Part shown: piece by piece, positions 13,468 to 21,184 of the stretch
Position numbering within the stretch: the stretch's first letter is position 1
How the letters are laid out: each line of letters opens with the position of its first letter
Origin: JASHVB01 sp049522565
GTDB taxonomy: Bacteria > Pseudomonadota > Alphaproteobacteria > Acetobacterales > Acetobacteraceae
Assembly (NCBI GenBank): GCA_049522565.1
Contig: JBEKNT010000066.1
Location: 1 to 21,184, forward strand
Length of the DNA stretch: 21,184 nt
Direction of reading: 5' to 3'
The notes under the pieces: model-generated
The model's input: only the letters and a program-made list of their open reading frames with translations
Database searches by the model: none
Told to the model about the DNA's origin: nothing
Made by a program: the position numbers and the translations under genes

Positions 13468-14221
13468 CTTCCGGCGCACCCAGATAGGCGGCGATCACCG
13501 CGGGATCGCGCGCGATCTCCGCCGGTGCACCGACCGCGATCACCTCGCCATGATCCAGCACCACGATCCGCGAACACAGGCCCATCACCACGCGCATATC
13601 GTGTTCGACCAGCGCGATGCTCACGCCGCGCGCGTGAATGCGCTCGATCAACCCGCGCATTTCCGTCCGTTCGTCCTGGGTCAATCCGGCCGCCGGTTCA
13701 TCGAGCAACAACAGCTTCGGCTCCAGGGCAAGGGCACGCGCAAGCTCCAACCGGTTCTGCTGGCCATAGGCGAGACTGCCCGCCCCCACCGCCGCCATTG
13801 CCGCAAGACCGACGAACTCCAGACACTCCGCCGCGCGCGCCCGCGCCGCCCGCCATCCCGCGCGCGCCAGCGGCAACCCCAGCATGTCGCCCAGCAAGCC
13901 GCCCCGCTCGCGCCGCAGCGCCGGCACCAGCACGTTCTCCAACACCGACAGGGAAGGAAACAGCCGCTTGTTCTGGTAGGTCCGCGCGATCCCGCGTCCG
14001 ACGACCGCGCGCGGGTCCAACCCCGTAATGGCCTGGCCGCGAAACCGCACCGTGCCGCCGTCCGGCGTGTAAATGCCGGTGACGACGTTGAACAGCGTAC
14101 TCTTGCCGGAACCGTTCGGACCGATGATGCCGAGCACCTCGCCCTCGTGCAGTACGAGGCTGACGCCGCCCAAGGCGCGCACGCCGCGGAAGCTGAGTTG
14201 CACGGACCCGACGTCCAGCAT
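13460..14221 (-). CDS. livG: LivG-type ABC transporter ATPase
   Basis: A 253-residue ATPase of the HAAT importer family. Walker A is GPNGSGKST (34-42), the Q-loop region has ARTYQNKRLFPSLSVLEN, the signature is AYGQQNRLELARAL (151-164, Ala where most have Ser), Walker B is LLLDEP (171-176) and the switch His is in VEHDM (His207). The ATG at 14221 overlaps the livM stop as TGATG. A GTG at 14233 is possible, but the shorter form matches LivG N-termini better. It works with LivF on the cytoplasmic side of LivHM. Confidence 0.94.
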   Translation of the reverse strand: MLDVGSVQLSFRGVRALGGVSLVLHEGEVLGIIGPNGSGKSTLFNVVTGIYTPDGGTVRFRGQAITGLDPRAVVGRGIARTYQNKRLFPSLSVLENVLVPALRRERGGLLGDMLGLPLARAGWRAARARAAECLEFVGLAAMAAVGAGSLAYGQQNRLELARALALEPKLLLLDEPAAGLTQDERTEMRGLIERIHARGVSIALVEHDMRVVMGLCSRIVVLDHGEVIAVGAPAEIARDPAVIAAYLGAPEDG

Positions 14222-15144
14222 CAGCGTCGCCACCGGATCGGCAGCACCGCGAGCAAGCCGCGCGGAAAGAACATCATGCTCAGTACCAGCAGGCCGCCGT
14301 AGGCAACCAGGCGAAACTGTCCGAAGGGCCTCAGGTACTCGCTCGCCCCACCAAGAATCACTGTCGCCAGCAGCATCCCTTCCAGCGAGCGGTAGCCGCC
14401 GAACATCGCCATGGTCAGGAACACGACGGACAGGTCCAGCGTGAACATGTCCGGATGCACGTAACGCAAATAATACGCGTGCAAGAATCCCGCTGCGCCG
14501 GCCCAGCCGCCGCTCAGCGCCAGCGCCGTTGCCTTGGCGCGCAGCACCGCGACACCGGCGGTGGCAGAGGCCAACTCATCGTCGCTCACCGCGCGCAGGA
14601 AAAGGCCGAAGCGGCTGGCGATGACACGCCGCGCGAGCAGGTACGACGCCACCGCGCCGATCAGCGCCGCGACGTAGAAGCGTGCCGGTGTGTCGAGCAC
14701 GAATCCACCGACCGACAGTGCCGGAATCCCGCGCACGCCCTGCGGCCCGCCGGTCAAACTGCTCCAGTGCATCAGGAGAATCCAGAGGATCTGCTGAATC
14801 CCGATGGTGGACATGACGAAGTAGAGGCCGGAGAGTCGGATCGCCGGCGTACCAAGCGCCGTGCCGATCACGCTCGCCGCGACGATGGCGACCGGCAGCC
14901 CGACCAGCGGCGGCAACCCGGTGCGCGTCACCAGCAGCGCCGCGGCGTAGGCGCCCACGCCATACAGCGCGCCCTGTGCCAGCGAGATGCGTCCCGCGAA
15001 GCCGGTGAGGAATCCCAGGCCGACCACGGCGATCGACTCGATCAGCACCAGGGTGGCGATTTCCAGCAGGTAGTCGCTGGCGAACAGCCCAAGTATGCAC
15101 AAAGCGATGACGCTTGCGATGCCGACGGCCAGACCGGCACGCAT
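14221..15144 (-). CDS. livM: LivM-type ABC transporter permease
   Basis: A 307-residue inner-membrane permease with about eight to ten hydrophobic segments. Family marks are LTGFAGRISLAQGALYGVGAYAAALL (about 46-71) and the EAA-like cytoplasmic loop RFGLFLRAVSDDELASATAGV. LivM forms the channel with LivH. The ATG begins one base after the livH stop (TGAGATG) and the stop overlaps livG, so translation is tightly coupled. Length is normal and no defect is seen. Confidence 0.94.
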   Translation of the reverse strand: MRAGLAVGIASVIALCILGLFASDYLLEIATLVLIESIAVVGLGFLTGFAGRISLAQGALYGVGAYAAALLVTRTGLPPLVGLPVAIVAASVIGTALGTPAIRLSGLYFVMSTIGIQQILWILLMHWSSLTGGPQGVRGIPALSVGGFVLDTPARFYVAALIGAVASYLLARRVIASRFGLFLRAVSDDELASATAGVAVLRAKATALALSGGWAGAAGFLHAYYLRYVHPDMFTLDLSVVFLTMAMFGGYRSLEGMLLATVILGGASEYLRPFGQFRLVAYGGLLVLSMMFFPRGLLAVLPIRWRR

Positions 15145-15145
15145 C

Positions 15146-16009
15146 TCAGACCTTCACCGGCACCACGCGGCCGAGCAATCCCTGCGGACGCACCAGAAGC
15201 ATCAGCACCAGGATCGCGAAGGCGAGCAAATCCTTGTAGTCCGTCGAGATGTAGAAGGCCGCCAGCGCTTCCATCAGCCCGAGCGCGAGGCCGCCGAGAA
15301 TCGTGCCCACCACGCTGTTGATGCCGCCCAGCACGGCGGCACTGAACGCCTTGAGCCCGACCATGTCGCCGAGGTCCGGCGAGACGAAATACAGCGGCCC
15401 GATCAGCACGCCGGCAACGGCGGCGATGGCGAAGCTCAGGCCGAACGTCGCGCCGATCGCGCGCTGGACGTTCACCCCCATGGTGGCGGCGATCTCGCCA
15501 TCCGAAGCCACGGCGCGCAGCGCGCGCCCGGTGCGGGTATAGGCAAACATGACATGCAGCGCTGCCACCAGCACCAGCGTGACGATCAGGATCCACAGAT
15601 AGGTCTTCTGGAACACCGCGCCGTGCAGATGGTACACGCCGGCGCCGAAGATCTTCGGGAATGGCAGCGGTTCGGGATAGACGATGCGAAAGCCGTTCTC
15701 GATCATCACACCCAGGCCGATCGCGCCGACCACGAACACCTCGTGGCTGGCGTAAAGCCGGCGGAACACGACGCGCTCCAGCAGCATGCCGACGGCAAAG
15801 CTGATGACCGCGACAAGCAACAGCAGTGGCAGCGCCGGCAGGCCGAATTGTTGCGCACCGAACAGGCCGAGGAAGGTACCCGCCATGAACACCTGGCCTT
15901 GCGCGAAGTTCACCATGCGCATGGTGCGATAGACCAGAGTGAAGCCAAGCCCCACCAGGGCGTAGATGCACCCGGTGCCGAGACCGCCGACGAGAAGCTG
16001 TGCGAGCAC
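15146..16009 (-). CDS. livH: LivH-type ABC transporter permease
   Basis: A 287-residue inner-membrane permease. The N-terminus LAQLLVGGLGTGCIYALVGLGFTLVYRTMRMVNFAQGQVFM and the loop RTGRALRAVASDGEIAATMGVN are clear LivH marks; RPQGLLGR near the C-terminus is also typical. The open frame runs far upstream through livK without a stop, so it does not mark the start. I choose GTG at 16009, five bases after the livK TAG, because it gives the usual LivH N-terminus and length. No strong ribosome-binding site is visible, which suggests re-initiation after livK. Confidence 0.92.
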   Translation of the reverse strand: MLAQLLVGGLGTGCIYALVGLGFTLVYRTMRMVNFAQGQVFMAGTFLGLFGAQQFGLPALPLLLLVAVISFAVGMLLERVVFRRLYASHEVFVVGAIGLGVMIENGFRIVYPEPLPFPKIFGAGVYHLHGAVFQKTYLWILIVTLVLVAALHVMFAYTRTGRALRAVASDGEIAATMGVNVQRAIGATFGLSFAIAAVAGVLIGPLYFVSPDLGDMVGLKAFSAAVLGGINSVVGTILGGLALGLMEALAAFYISTDYKDLLAFAILVLMLLVRPQGLLGRVVPVKV

Positions 16010-16014
16010 GCCCG

Positions 16015-17142
16015 CTACTGGTTCGCGCCTGGCAGCAACTTGAACTCGGTCCCGACGACTTCCTCGACGACGAGGGGCGCAAGAAGCTGGTTGGTGTCGT
16101 CGAAATGCGCCTCCGCCGGCGGCAGACCGAACAGCGTGCCGTGCCAGGCTTTCAGGCAGAGGCGCAGCTTGTCCTTGTCGGTGCCGACCTGCGCCAGACA
16201 GGGCGCGGCCATCAGCTTCAGCGCCTCGTATGCCGGTGCGGCCTGCGAGGGCCGCGGCGCCTGGTTCGCCTGCGCGAACGCCTGCTGGTAGCGCGCCGCC
16301 CATTCTTTCGCAGTGGCATCGGTATCGACGTGGAAATACGCCGTGGCGATCGCGTGCTGCGCGGCCTGCGGCGCGAGCTTCATCACCGCCTCGTTCGACA
16401 GGCCCGCGGCGCCCAGGAAGCGCGCGTCGATCCCCTGGTCGCGCGCCTGGTTCATGATCGCCGCGATCGCCGGCAAGGTGCCGAACAGCATCACCGCATC
16501 GGGCTCGGCGGCGGCGATATGCGTCAACTGCGCGGTGAAGTCCTTGTCGCTGGTTTGATAGGATTCCACATCCACCGCCTTGATCCCCTGCTTTGCCAGG
16601 CCGGCCGTGAAGATGTCGCGCAGGCCGACGCCGTAGTCGTTGGTGTCGTAGATGATGGCGATCTTCTTGAAGTGCAGCAGGGAGACCACCTCGGCCAGCC
16701 GCGCCGCGTGGCCGTTGTCGTTGGTCAGCGTACGGAAGGTCCACTTGTTGGCGCTGGTGGTGATGCGCGGATTCGACGCGCCGACCACGATGTAGGGCAT
16801 GCCGGCCCGCTCGGCGACGGCCATGTTCGCCAGCACCTGGGAACTGCCCCAACCGCCGATGACAAGATCGTCGTTGTCGTTGACCAGGCGTTGCAGCGCG
16901 ATGACCGATTGCGCCGGGTCGGACGCGTCGTCGGCGACATCCAGCGTGATCTTGCGGCCGTTGATCCCGCCGGCCGCATTGATCTCGCGCAGCGCCATAT
17001 CCAGCCCTTGCTGGATGCTGGCGCCGTACGACGCGCCGCCGCCGGACAGCGGAATGACCGTGCCGAGCCTGATGTCCTGCGCCGACGCCGTGCCGGCAAG
17101 CAGCATCAAGGCTCCGGCAAGCATTGCCAGGCGGTGCATCAT
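16015..17142 (-). CDS. livK: LivK-type periplasmic substrate-binding protein
   Basis: A 375-residue periplasmic binding protein (type I fold, amino-acid/amide-binding family) that delivers substrate to LivHM. The signal peptide is MMHRLAMLAGALMLLAGTASA, with probable cleavage before QDIRLG. The mature start GTVIPLSGGGASYGASIQQGLDMALREINAAGGINGR is characteristic. The ATG at 17142 overlaps the hyuB stop (ATGA) and has AAGGGAG six bases upstream; the frame upstream of that is not coding. The encoded fold does not reveal the ligand. Because the gene directly follows hyuAB, the ligand is probably the hydantoinase substrate or product and not leucine. Confidence 0.93.
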   Translation of the reverse strand: MMHRLAMLAGALMLLAGTASAQDIRLGTVIPLSGGGASYGASIQQGLDMALREINAAGGINGRKITLDVADDASDPAQSVIALQRLVNDNDDLVIGGWGSSQVLANMAVAERAGMPYIVVGASNPRITTSANKWTFRTLTNDNGHAARLAEVVSLLHFKKIAIIYDTNDYGVGLRDIFTAGLAKQGIKAVDVESYQTSDKDFTAQLTHIAAAEPDAVMLFGTLPAIAAIMNQARDQGIDARFLGAAGLSNEAVMKLAPQAAQHAIATAYFHVDTDATAKEWAARYQQAFAQANQAPRPSQAAPAYEALKLMAAPCLAQVGTDKDKLRLCLKAWHGTLFGLPPAEAHFDDTNQLLAPLVVEEVVGTEFKLLPGANQ

Positions 17143-18890
17143 CCCAGGCTCCCTTCGTCGCGGCGAGTTCGCCGGCATTGTTCGGTCGCCGCCGCATCGA
17201 CCACGCAGCCGGGCGACAGCACCACGCCATACTGCGCGCGCGCCGCCGCCGCCGACAACCTTTCATCGCGTACGTCGCTCGCAACACGCGCCGGGTCACG
17301 CTGCAACGGCGCGCCGTAGCCGCCGCCGCCCGGCATTTCGACGATCAGGCGCTCGCCGGGCTGGATGCTGTAATGGCCTTTGCCGGACAGCGACCGACCG
17401 CTTGTGGTTCTGACCCGTCCGGCCATTCCCGAACCGCCGCCGTCCACGCCGCGCGCCGGATGATCGATGCGGTCGAACGCGGTCGCGATCGCGAAGGGCA
17501 TGCCCTCGGCGCTTTCGATTTCCATCACCTGTCCCAGGCCGCCGCGGAACGTGCCGGCACCGCCGCTGTCGATGCGGTACTCCTTGCGATGCACGATGAC
17601 CGGCGCCATCGATTCGGTGATTTCGACTGGAACGTTACGTACTCCGCTGGGGAAGGCGGTCGCGGACAGCCCGTCCTGACGCGGCCGCGCGCCCGCGCCA
17701 CCGGAATGAAATCCGGTGATGTTGAAGCTCGTCGCGCCGCGCAGCACCGCCGGATCGGCGTCCACCCGACCGAGCCCGCCCATCAGCCGGACGTTCCACA
17801 GACACGACGTCCCCTCGGCCGGCACGCCGTCGGGAATCGCCTGACGCAGACAGCCGAACACGACATCCGGCAGCATCTGCCCCATGATATGCCGCGCCTG
17901 CACCGCCGCGGGATGCGGCGCGTTCAGGATGCAGCCTTCCGGCGCGGTAACGCGGATGGTGGCGAGCGAGGCCGCGTTGTTCGGAATGCGTGGCGCGACG
18001 ATGCATTTCACGCCGAAGCTCGTATAGGCTTCGGTGTAGCAGATCGGCACGTTGATGCCCTTGCCCGAGATCCCGGACGTGCCTGTGAAATCGACGTCGA
18101 TCCCGTCCGCGCCGATGGTCAGCGTCGCGCAGAGATCGAGCGGCTTGTCGATCCCGTCCACCGTCATCGTGTTGCGGTAGGTGCCGAAGCGCAGCGCGCC
18201 GATCGCCTCCAGGCTGGCGGCACGCGAACGATCGAGGATGTAGCGGGACAGTTCCTCGATGTCGGTCAGGCCGTACTCGGCCATCATCTCCAGCAGGCGC
18301 CGCCCGCCGATCTCGTTGCAGGCGACCTCGGAGTAGATGTCACCCACCACCTGGATCGGCTCGCGCACGTTGGCCGCGACAAGTTCGATCAGCCATTCGT
18401 TCATCCGGCCCTGCGCGACCAGTTTCATGATCGGCAGGTTCAGTCCTTCCTCATAGACCTGGCTGGCCGCGCCCGGCACACCGCGGCCGCCGATATCGAC
18501 GACGTGCAAGGTGCAGGCGAACAACGCGACCGGATCGGCGCCGCGGAATGTCGGCGTCACCACGACGATGTCGTTGAGGTGTCCGGTGCCCATCCACGGA
18601 TCGTTGGTGATGAACACGTCGCCGGGCGCCATCGTGGCCAGCGGAAACTTCGCCAGCACATGCCCAACGGATTTCGCCATAGAGTTGATGTGGCCGGGCG
18701 TTCCCGTGACCGCCTGCGCAACCATGTTGCCGGCGCGGTCATAAACACCGGCGGACAGATCGCCCGCCTCGCGTGTCGCCGTTCCGAACGCGGTGCGCAC
18801 CAGCGTGCGTGCCTGTTCCTCCACCACCGAGATCAGCCGGTTCCACATCACCTGCATTTCGATCTCGGTTCGCGGATGGTTGCGTGTCAT
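17139..18890 (-). CDS. hyuB: Hydantoinase B / 5-oxoprolinase-type beta subunit
   Basis: A 583-residue HyuB-family subunit, normal length. Motifs include TGTPGHINSM (His67), DVFITNDPWMGTGHLND (about 91-107) with conserved Asp and His, HVVDIGGRGVPG (129-140), FTGTSGISGKGINVP and a C-terminal VEMPGGGGYG, all usual for the family. With HyuA it performs ATP-dependent opening of a cyclic imide or lactam (N-methylhydantoin, hydantoin or 5-oxoproline in known members). It begins inside the hyuA stop (ATGA) and ends inside the livK start. Fused eukaryotic-type oxoprolinases carry both parts in one chain; here they are separate. Which ring compound is opened cannot be told from sequence. Confidence 0.94.
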   Translation of the reverse strand: MTRNHPRTEIEMQVMWNRLISVVEEQARTLVRTAFGTATREAGDLSAGVYDRAGNMVAQAVTGTPGHINSMAKSVGHVLAKFPLATMAPGDVFITNDPWMGTGHLNDIVVVTPTFRGADPVALFACTLHVVDIGGRGVPGAASQVYEEGLNLPIMKLVAQGRMNEWLIELVAANVREPIQVVGDIYSEVACNEIGGRRLLEMMAEYGLTDIEELSRYILDRSRAASLEAIGALRFGTYRNTMTVDGIDKPLDLCATLTIGADGIDVDFTGTSGISGKGINVPICYTEAYTSFGVKCIVAPRIPNNAASLATIRVTAPEGCILNAPHPAAVQARHIMGQMLPDVVFGCLRQAIPDGVPAEGTSCLWNVRLMGGLGRVDADPAVLRGATSFNITGFHSGGAGARPRQDGLSATAFPSGVRNVPVEITESMAPVIVHRKEYRIDSGGAGTFRGGLGQVMEIESAEGMPFAIATAFDRIDHPARGVDGGGSGMAGRVRTTSGRSLSGKGHYSIQPGERLIVEMPGGGGYGAPLQRDPARVASDVRDERLSAAAARAQYGVVLSPGCVVDAAATEQCRRTRRDEGSLG

Positions 18891-20971
18891 GGCGTGATCT
18901 CCCTGCGCAGCCGTATGGCGCCGTCGGCATCGATGCTCGCGACGAAGGCGGCGCCGACGATCGTGGTGGTCGCATCCTCGGTGATCACTGCCGGCCCTGC
19001 GATCCGCGCGCCGGGCGCGAGGTCGGCGCGGCGATAAACCGGCACGTCGGACAGCATCCCCAGCGCACGGTCATACACCGGCCGTGTGCCGGACGGCGCG
19101 GGCGTGAACGCCGCCACGGCGATCGGCGCGGGTGCGTCCTCCGCGCCGCCCACCGCCGTTGCCCGCAGCGTCCAGCTTACGATTTCCATATCGAGCTTCG
19201 GAATGGTGCGGCCGAACAGCGCCGCGTAGGCGGCCTCGAACGCGGCGCGGAACAGGTGCGCATCATCCGGCGCGAAGCGGCGGACCGGCAGCGCCACAAC
19301 GATATCGTGGCCCTGGCCGGCGTAGCGCATCTCCGCCGTGCGGACCTGGGTCACCGCGGCCTCCGGCGCGCCGAGCCGGACCGCGCCGATCGCCTCGGCC
19401 GCCATTTCGGCGAACAGGTCGTTGGCAAGCGCGGCGTCGAAGCTGGAGACGCGCATGAATCGGCTGCGCACCACCTCGAAACCCACCGGAGCCCGCAGGA
19501 AGCCGATCGCCGAGCCGACGCCGGCACCACGCGGGATCAGCACGGTGCCGATGCCCAGCTTTTCCGCCAGCCGGGCGGCGTGCAGCGGCGCGCCGCCGCC
19601 GAACGCGATCAGCGTGCGCCCGGCGAGATCCTTGCCGCGCTCTACCGCGTGCACGCGCGCGGCATTCGCCATCGCCTCCTCGACCATCTCGCTGACACCG
19701 AACGAAGCGGTCATCGCATCGAGCCCCAGCGCGGCGCCGACATCGCGCTCCAGCGCTGTTTGGGCGCGGTCCGGCAGCAGCCGGATGCGGCCGCCGGCGA
19801 ACCCTTCGGGATCGATTCGACCAAGCAACAGATCAGCGTCCGTGACGGTTGGCGCAGTCCCGCCCAGACCGTAGCAGGCGGGGCCCGGATCGGCGCCGGC
19901 GCTTTCCGGTCCGACCGCGATCCGGCGCAGCGGATCGAGCGTGGCGATCGACCCGCCGCCGGCGCCGATCTCCACCATCTCCACCACCGGCACGCGCACC
20001 GGCAGTCCGCTGCCCTTCAGGAAACGCGTGCGCCGATCGACCTCGAATTCGCGCGCGGCCTGCGGTTCGCCACCGTCGATCAGGCAGATCTTCGCGGTGG
20101 TGCCGCCCATGTCGAACGACAGGACGGCGTCGATGCCCTTCTGCCGCGCAATGGTGGCGGCCAAGATCGCACCGCCCGCGGGGCCGGATTCCACCAGGCG
20201 GATGGGAAAGCGGATCGCCGTCTCCAACGTGGTCAGTCCGCCGCCCGAGGTCATCAGCAACAGCGGGCAGGCCAGCCCGAACGCGTCCAGCCGCTGGCGC
20301 AATGCGGCGAGGTAGCGGGCCATGCGCGGCTGCACATAGGCGTTCGCGCAGGCGGTGGAGAAGCGTTCGTATTCCCGCACCTCCGGACAGACCTCGCTGG
20401 ACAGCGTGATGGTGACGTCGGGCAGCGCCGCCGCCAGCACCGCGCGGGCCTGGATCTCATGCGCGGGATTGGCGTAGCTGTGCAGGAAGCCGATCGCCAC
20501 GCTTTCGATGCGTTCGCGCCGCAGCGTTTCGGCCAGCGCGGCGACTTGCGCAGTGTCGAGCCGCACGCGCACCTGGCCGCGCGCATCCATTCGTTCCGCC
20601 ACGCCGAAGCGCAGATAGCGCGGCACCAGCGGTTCGGGACGCTCCATGAACACGTCGTACTGGTCGAAACGGTTCTCCTGCGCCATCTCGATGCTGTCGC
20701 GGAAACCTTCCGTCGTGATCAGCGCCACGCGGGCGCCCTTGCGCTCAATGATGGCGTTGGTCGCGAGCGTGGTGCCGTGGATGACCACGCCGATATCGCG
20801 CGGATGCACCGATCCGAGCACCAGCCGCACCGCCTCGATCACGCCATGCTCGGGCTCGCCCGGGGTGGTGAGCACCTTGGCCTCGGCGCGCCCGCCGGCA
20901 TACTCCAGCACAACGTCGGTGAAGGTGCCGCCGATATCGATCGCCAGACGCCCGCTCGAAACTCCAGTCAC
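18887..20971 (-). CDS. hyuA: Hydantoinase A / 5-oxoprolinase-type alpha subunit
   Basis: A 694-residue HyuA-family ATPase subunit of the actin/Hsp70-like fold, first gene of the operon. The phosphate-binding motif AIDIGGTFTDVV lies at 10-21 and the second nucleotide motif is SFDMGGTTAK. HGTTLATNAIIERKG, VESGPAGG, AGADPGPACYGLGG and FGGGAPLHA are family marks. It activates the ring carbonyl with ATP for HyuB. The start is GTG at 20971, set by GAAGGAAG (20977-20984) five bases upstream. A GTG at 21001 would add ten residues but lacks such a site. The gene begins only 41 bp from the nearest edge of the palindromic repeat copy 2, so its promoter must overlap or lie beyond that repeat. Confidence 0.95.
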   Translation of the reverse strand: MTGVSSGRLAIDIGGTFTDVVLEYAGGRAEAKVLTTPGEPEHGVIEAVRLVLGSVHPRDIGVVIHGTTLATNAIIERKGARVALITTEGFRDSIEMAQENRFDQYDVFMERPEPLVPRYLRFGVAERMDARGQVRVRLDTAQVAALAETLRRERIESVAIGFLHSYANPAHEIQARAVLAAALPDVTITLSSEVCPEVREYERFSTACANAYVQPRMARYLAALRQRLDAFGLACPLLLMTSGGGLTTLETAIRFPIRLVESGPAGGAILAATIARQKGIDAVLSFDMGGTTAKICLIDGGEPQAAREFEVDRRTRFLKGSGLPVRVPVVEMVEIGAGGGSIATLDPLRRIAVGPESAGADPGPACYGLGGTAPTVTDADLLLGRIDPEGFAGGRIRLLPDRAQTALERDVGAALGLDAMTASFGVSEMVEEAMANAARVHAVERGKDLAGRTLIAFGGGAPLHAARLAEKLGIGTVLIPRGAGVGSAIGFLRAPVGFEVVRSRFMRVSSFDAALANDLFAEMAAEAIGAVRLGAPEAAVTQVRTAEMRYAGQGHDIVVALPVRRFAPDDAHLFRAAFEAAYAALFGRTIPKLDMEIVSWTLRATAVGGAEDAPAPIAVAAFTPAPSGTRPVYDRALGMLSDVPVYRRADLAPGARIAGPAVITEDATTTIVGAAFVASIDADGAIRLRREITP

Positions 20972-20976
20972 ATCGT

Positions 20977-20984
20977 CTTCCTTC
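20977..20984 (-). promoter_or_regulatory. Ribosome-binding site for hyuA GTG start
   Basis: GAAGGAAG on the minus strand, five bases before GTG at 20971; it decides the start of hyuA against the GTG at 21001. Confidence 0.75.
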
Positions 20985-21011
20985 GCCTGTCGCGCGGGCA
21001 CCCGGCCCGCC

Positions 21012-21110
21012 AGAGCATTTTCAGCCTGACTGGAAACGCTGGTCCCCCGTCATTGCGAAGAGCGGAGCGGTCCCCGGGTTTGACCCGGGGACCGCTTCGC
21101 GCCTCGCAAT
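21012..21110. repeat. Intergenic palindromic repeat, copy 2 (asymmetric)
   Basis: AGAGCATTTTCAGCC then TGACTGGAAACG (21012-21038) matches the outer flank of copy 1. The core begins CGTCATTGCGAAGAGCGGAG and is closed by ATTGCGA (21052-21058) with TCGCAAT (21104-21110). Inside is a strong hairpin of 14 bp, 21066-21079 with 21083-21096, and a 3-base loop TTG. Only the left outer flank is present here; copy 1 has both. The element lies upstream of hyuA, on the promoter side. Confidence 0.85.
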
Positions 21111-21118
21111 AAACTGCA

Positions 21119-21154
21119 CCCCCTCCCCTTGAGGGAGGGGGTTGGGGGGTGGGG
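21119..21154 (+). repeat. Hairpin with overlapping G-quadruplex motif
   Basis: CCCCCTCCC (21119-21127) and GGGAGGGGG (21133-21141) form a 9-bp stem with loop CTTGA. From 21133 the plus strand carries four G-runs (3, 5, 6 and 4 G) with loops A, TT and T, a textbook G-quadruplex pattern ending at 21154. The hairpin and quadruplex would compete for the same bases. Confidence 0.75.
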
Positions 21155-21183
21155 TTGGTCGGTGCGAGCCTCCGACCAACCCC
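21151..21183. repeat. 12-bp perfect hairpin at window end
   Basis: GGGGTTGGTCGG (21151-21162) and CCGACCAACCCC (21172-21183) form a perfect stem with a 9-base loop. It could be a terminator for an unseen gene to the right or part of a dispersed intergenic repeat; the window ends one base later, so any T-run cannot be judged. Confidence 0.6.
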
Positions 21184-21184
21184 T

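Noticed and set aside
16010..17299. N-terminal extension of livH upstream of 16009 making a 717-codon frame
   Set aside because: It overlaps the whole of livK, is Arg-rich without motif, and LivH N-terminal sequence begins at the GTG at 16009.
18773..21112. 779-codon open frame on the plus strand opposite hyuA
   Set aside because: Arg/His/Gln-rich translation without motifs, antisense to a clearly coding hyuA and running into the repeat.

Overview
The window is about 21 kb of dense, high-GC bacterial DNA. Gene order, codon bias towards G/C and the intergenic palindromic repeats (whose translation reads CHCEERSDEAI-like) point to an alphaproteobacterium. A Rhodospirillales or Acetobacteraceae-type genome is my guess from general resemblance, not from a database match. 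No rRNA, tRNA, CRISPR array, insertion sequence or phage gene was found.

Region 1 (1-8880) is a tad/cpa locus for a Flp type IVb pilus, split into two divergent transcription units. On the minus strand the order is flp pilin, cpaA prepilin peptidase, cpaB, cpaC secretin, a very short CpaD-like lipoprotein, cpaE/tadZ, cpaF/tadA ATPase and tadB, which is cut by the window edge. tadC and tadD would be expected beyond it. On the plus strand are a TadG-like protein with a large exported domain and two TadE-like minor pseudopilins. A 145-bp AT-rich gap (6400-6544) separates the two units and holds candidate back-to-back promoters, a dyad and a possible leaderless start.

Region 2 (8881-12722, plus strand) holds a 3-hydroxyisobutyrate-dehydrogenase-family oxidoreductase and a 756-residue DUF3604/PHP-type putative metallohydrolase. 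Between them is a 369-bp gap with a long palindromic repeat. A 311-bp gap ahead of the dehydrogenase carries a phased 16-bp direct repeat.

Region 3 (12757-20971, minus strand) is a seven-gene operon: hyuA, hyuB, livK, livH, livM, livG, livF. It pairs a two-subunit hydantoinase/5-oxoprolinase-type enzyme with a complete branched-chain-amino-acid-type ABC importer. Nearly all junctions overlap or are a few bases apart, so the genes are probably translated in a coupled way. The likely job is import and ATP-dependent opening of a cyclic amide such as a hydantoin, 5-oxoproline or related lactam; the substrate cannot be read from the sequence.

The final 180 bases hold a second copy of the palindromic repeat, two more hairpins and a strong G-quadruplex motif. 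The two repeat copies bracket the DUF3604 and hyu-liv segment. I see no wholly new system. The best leads are the repeat-bracketed catabolic module with its unusual dehydrogenase and PHP-type protein, the minimal glutamine-rich CpaD, and the leaderless-looking divergent pilus promoter.
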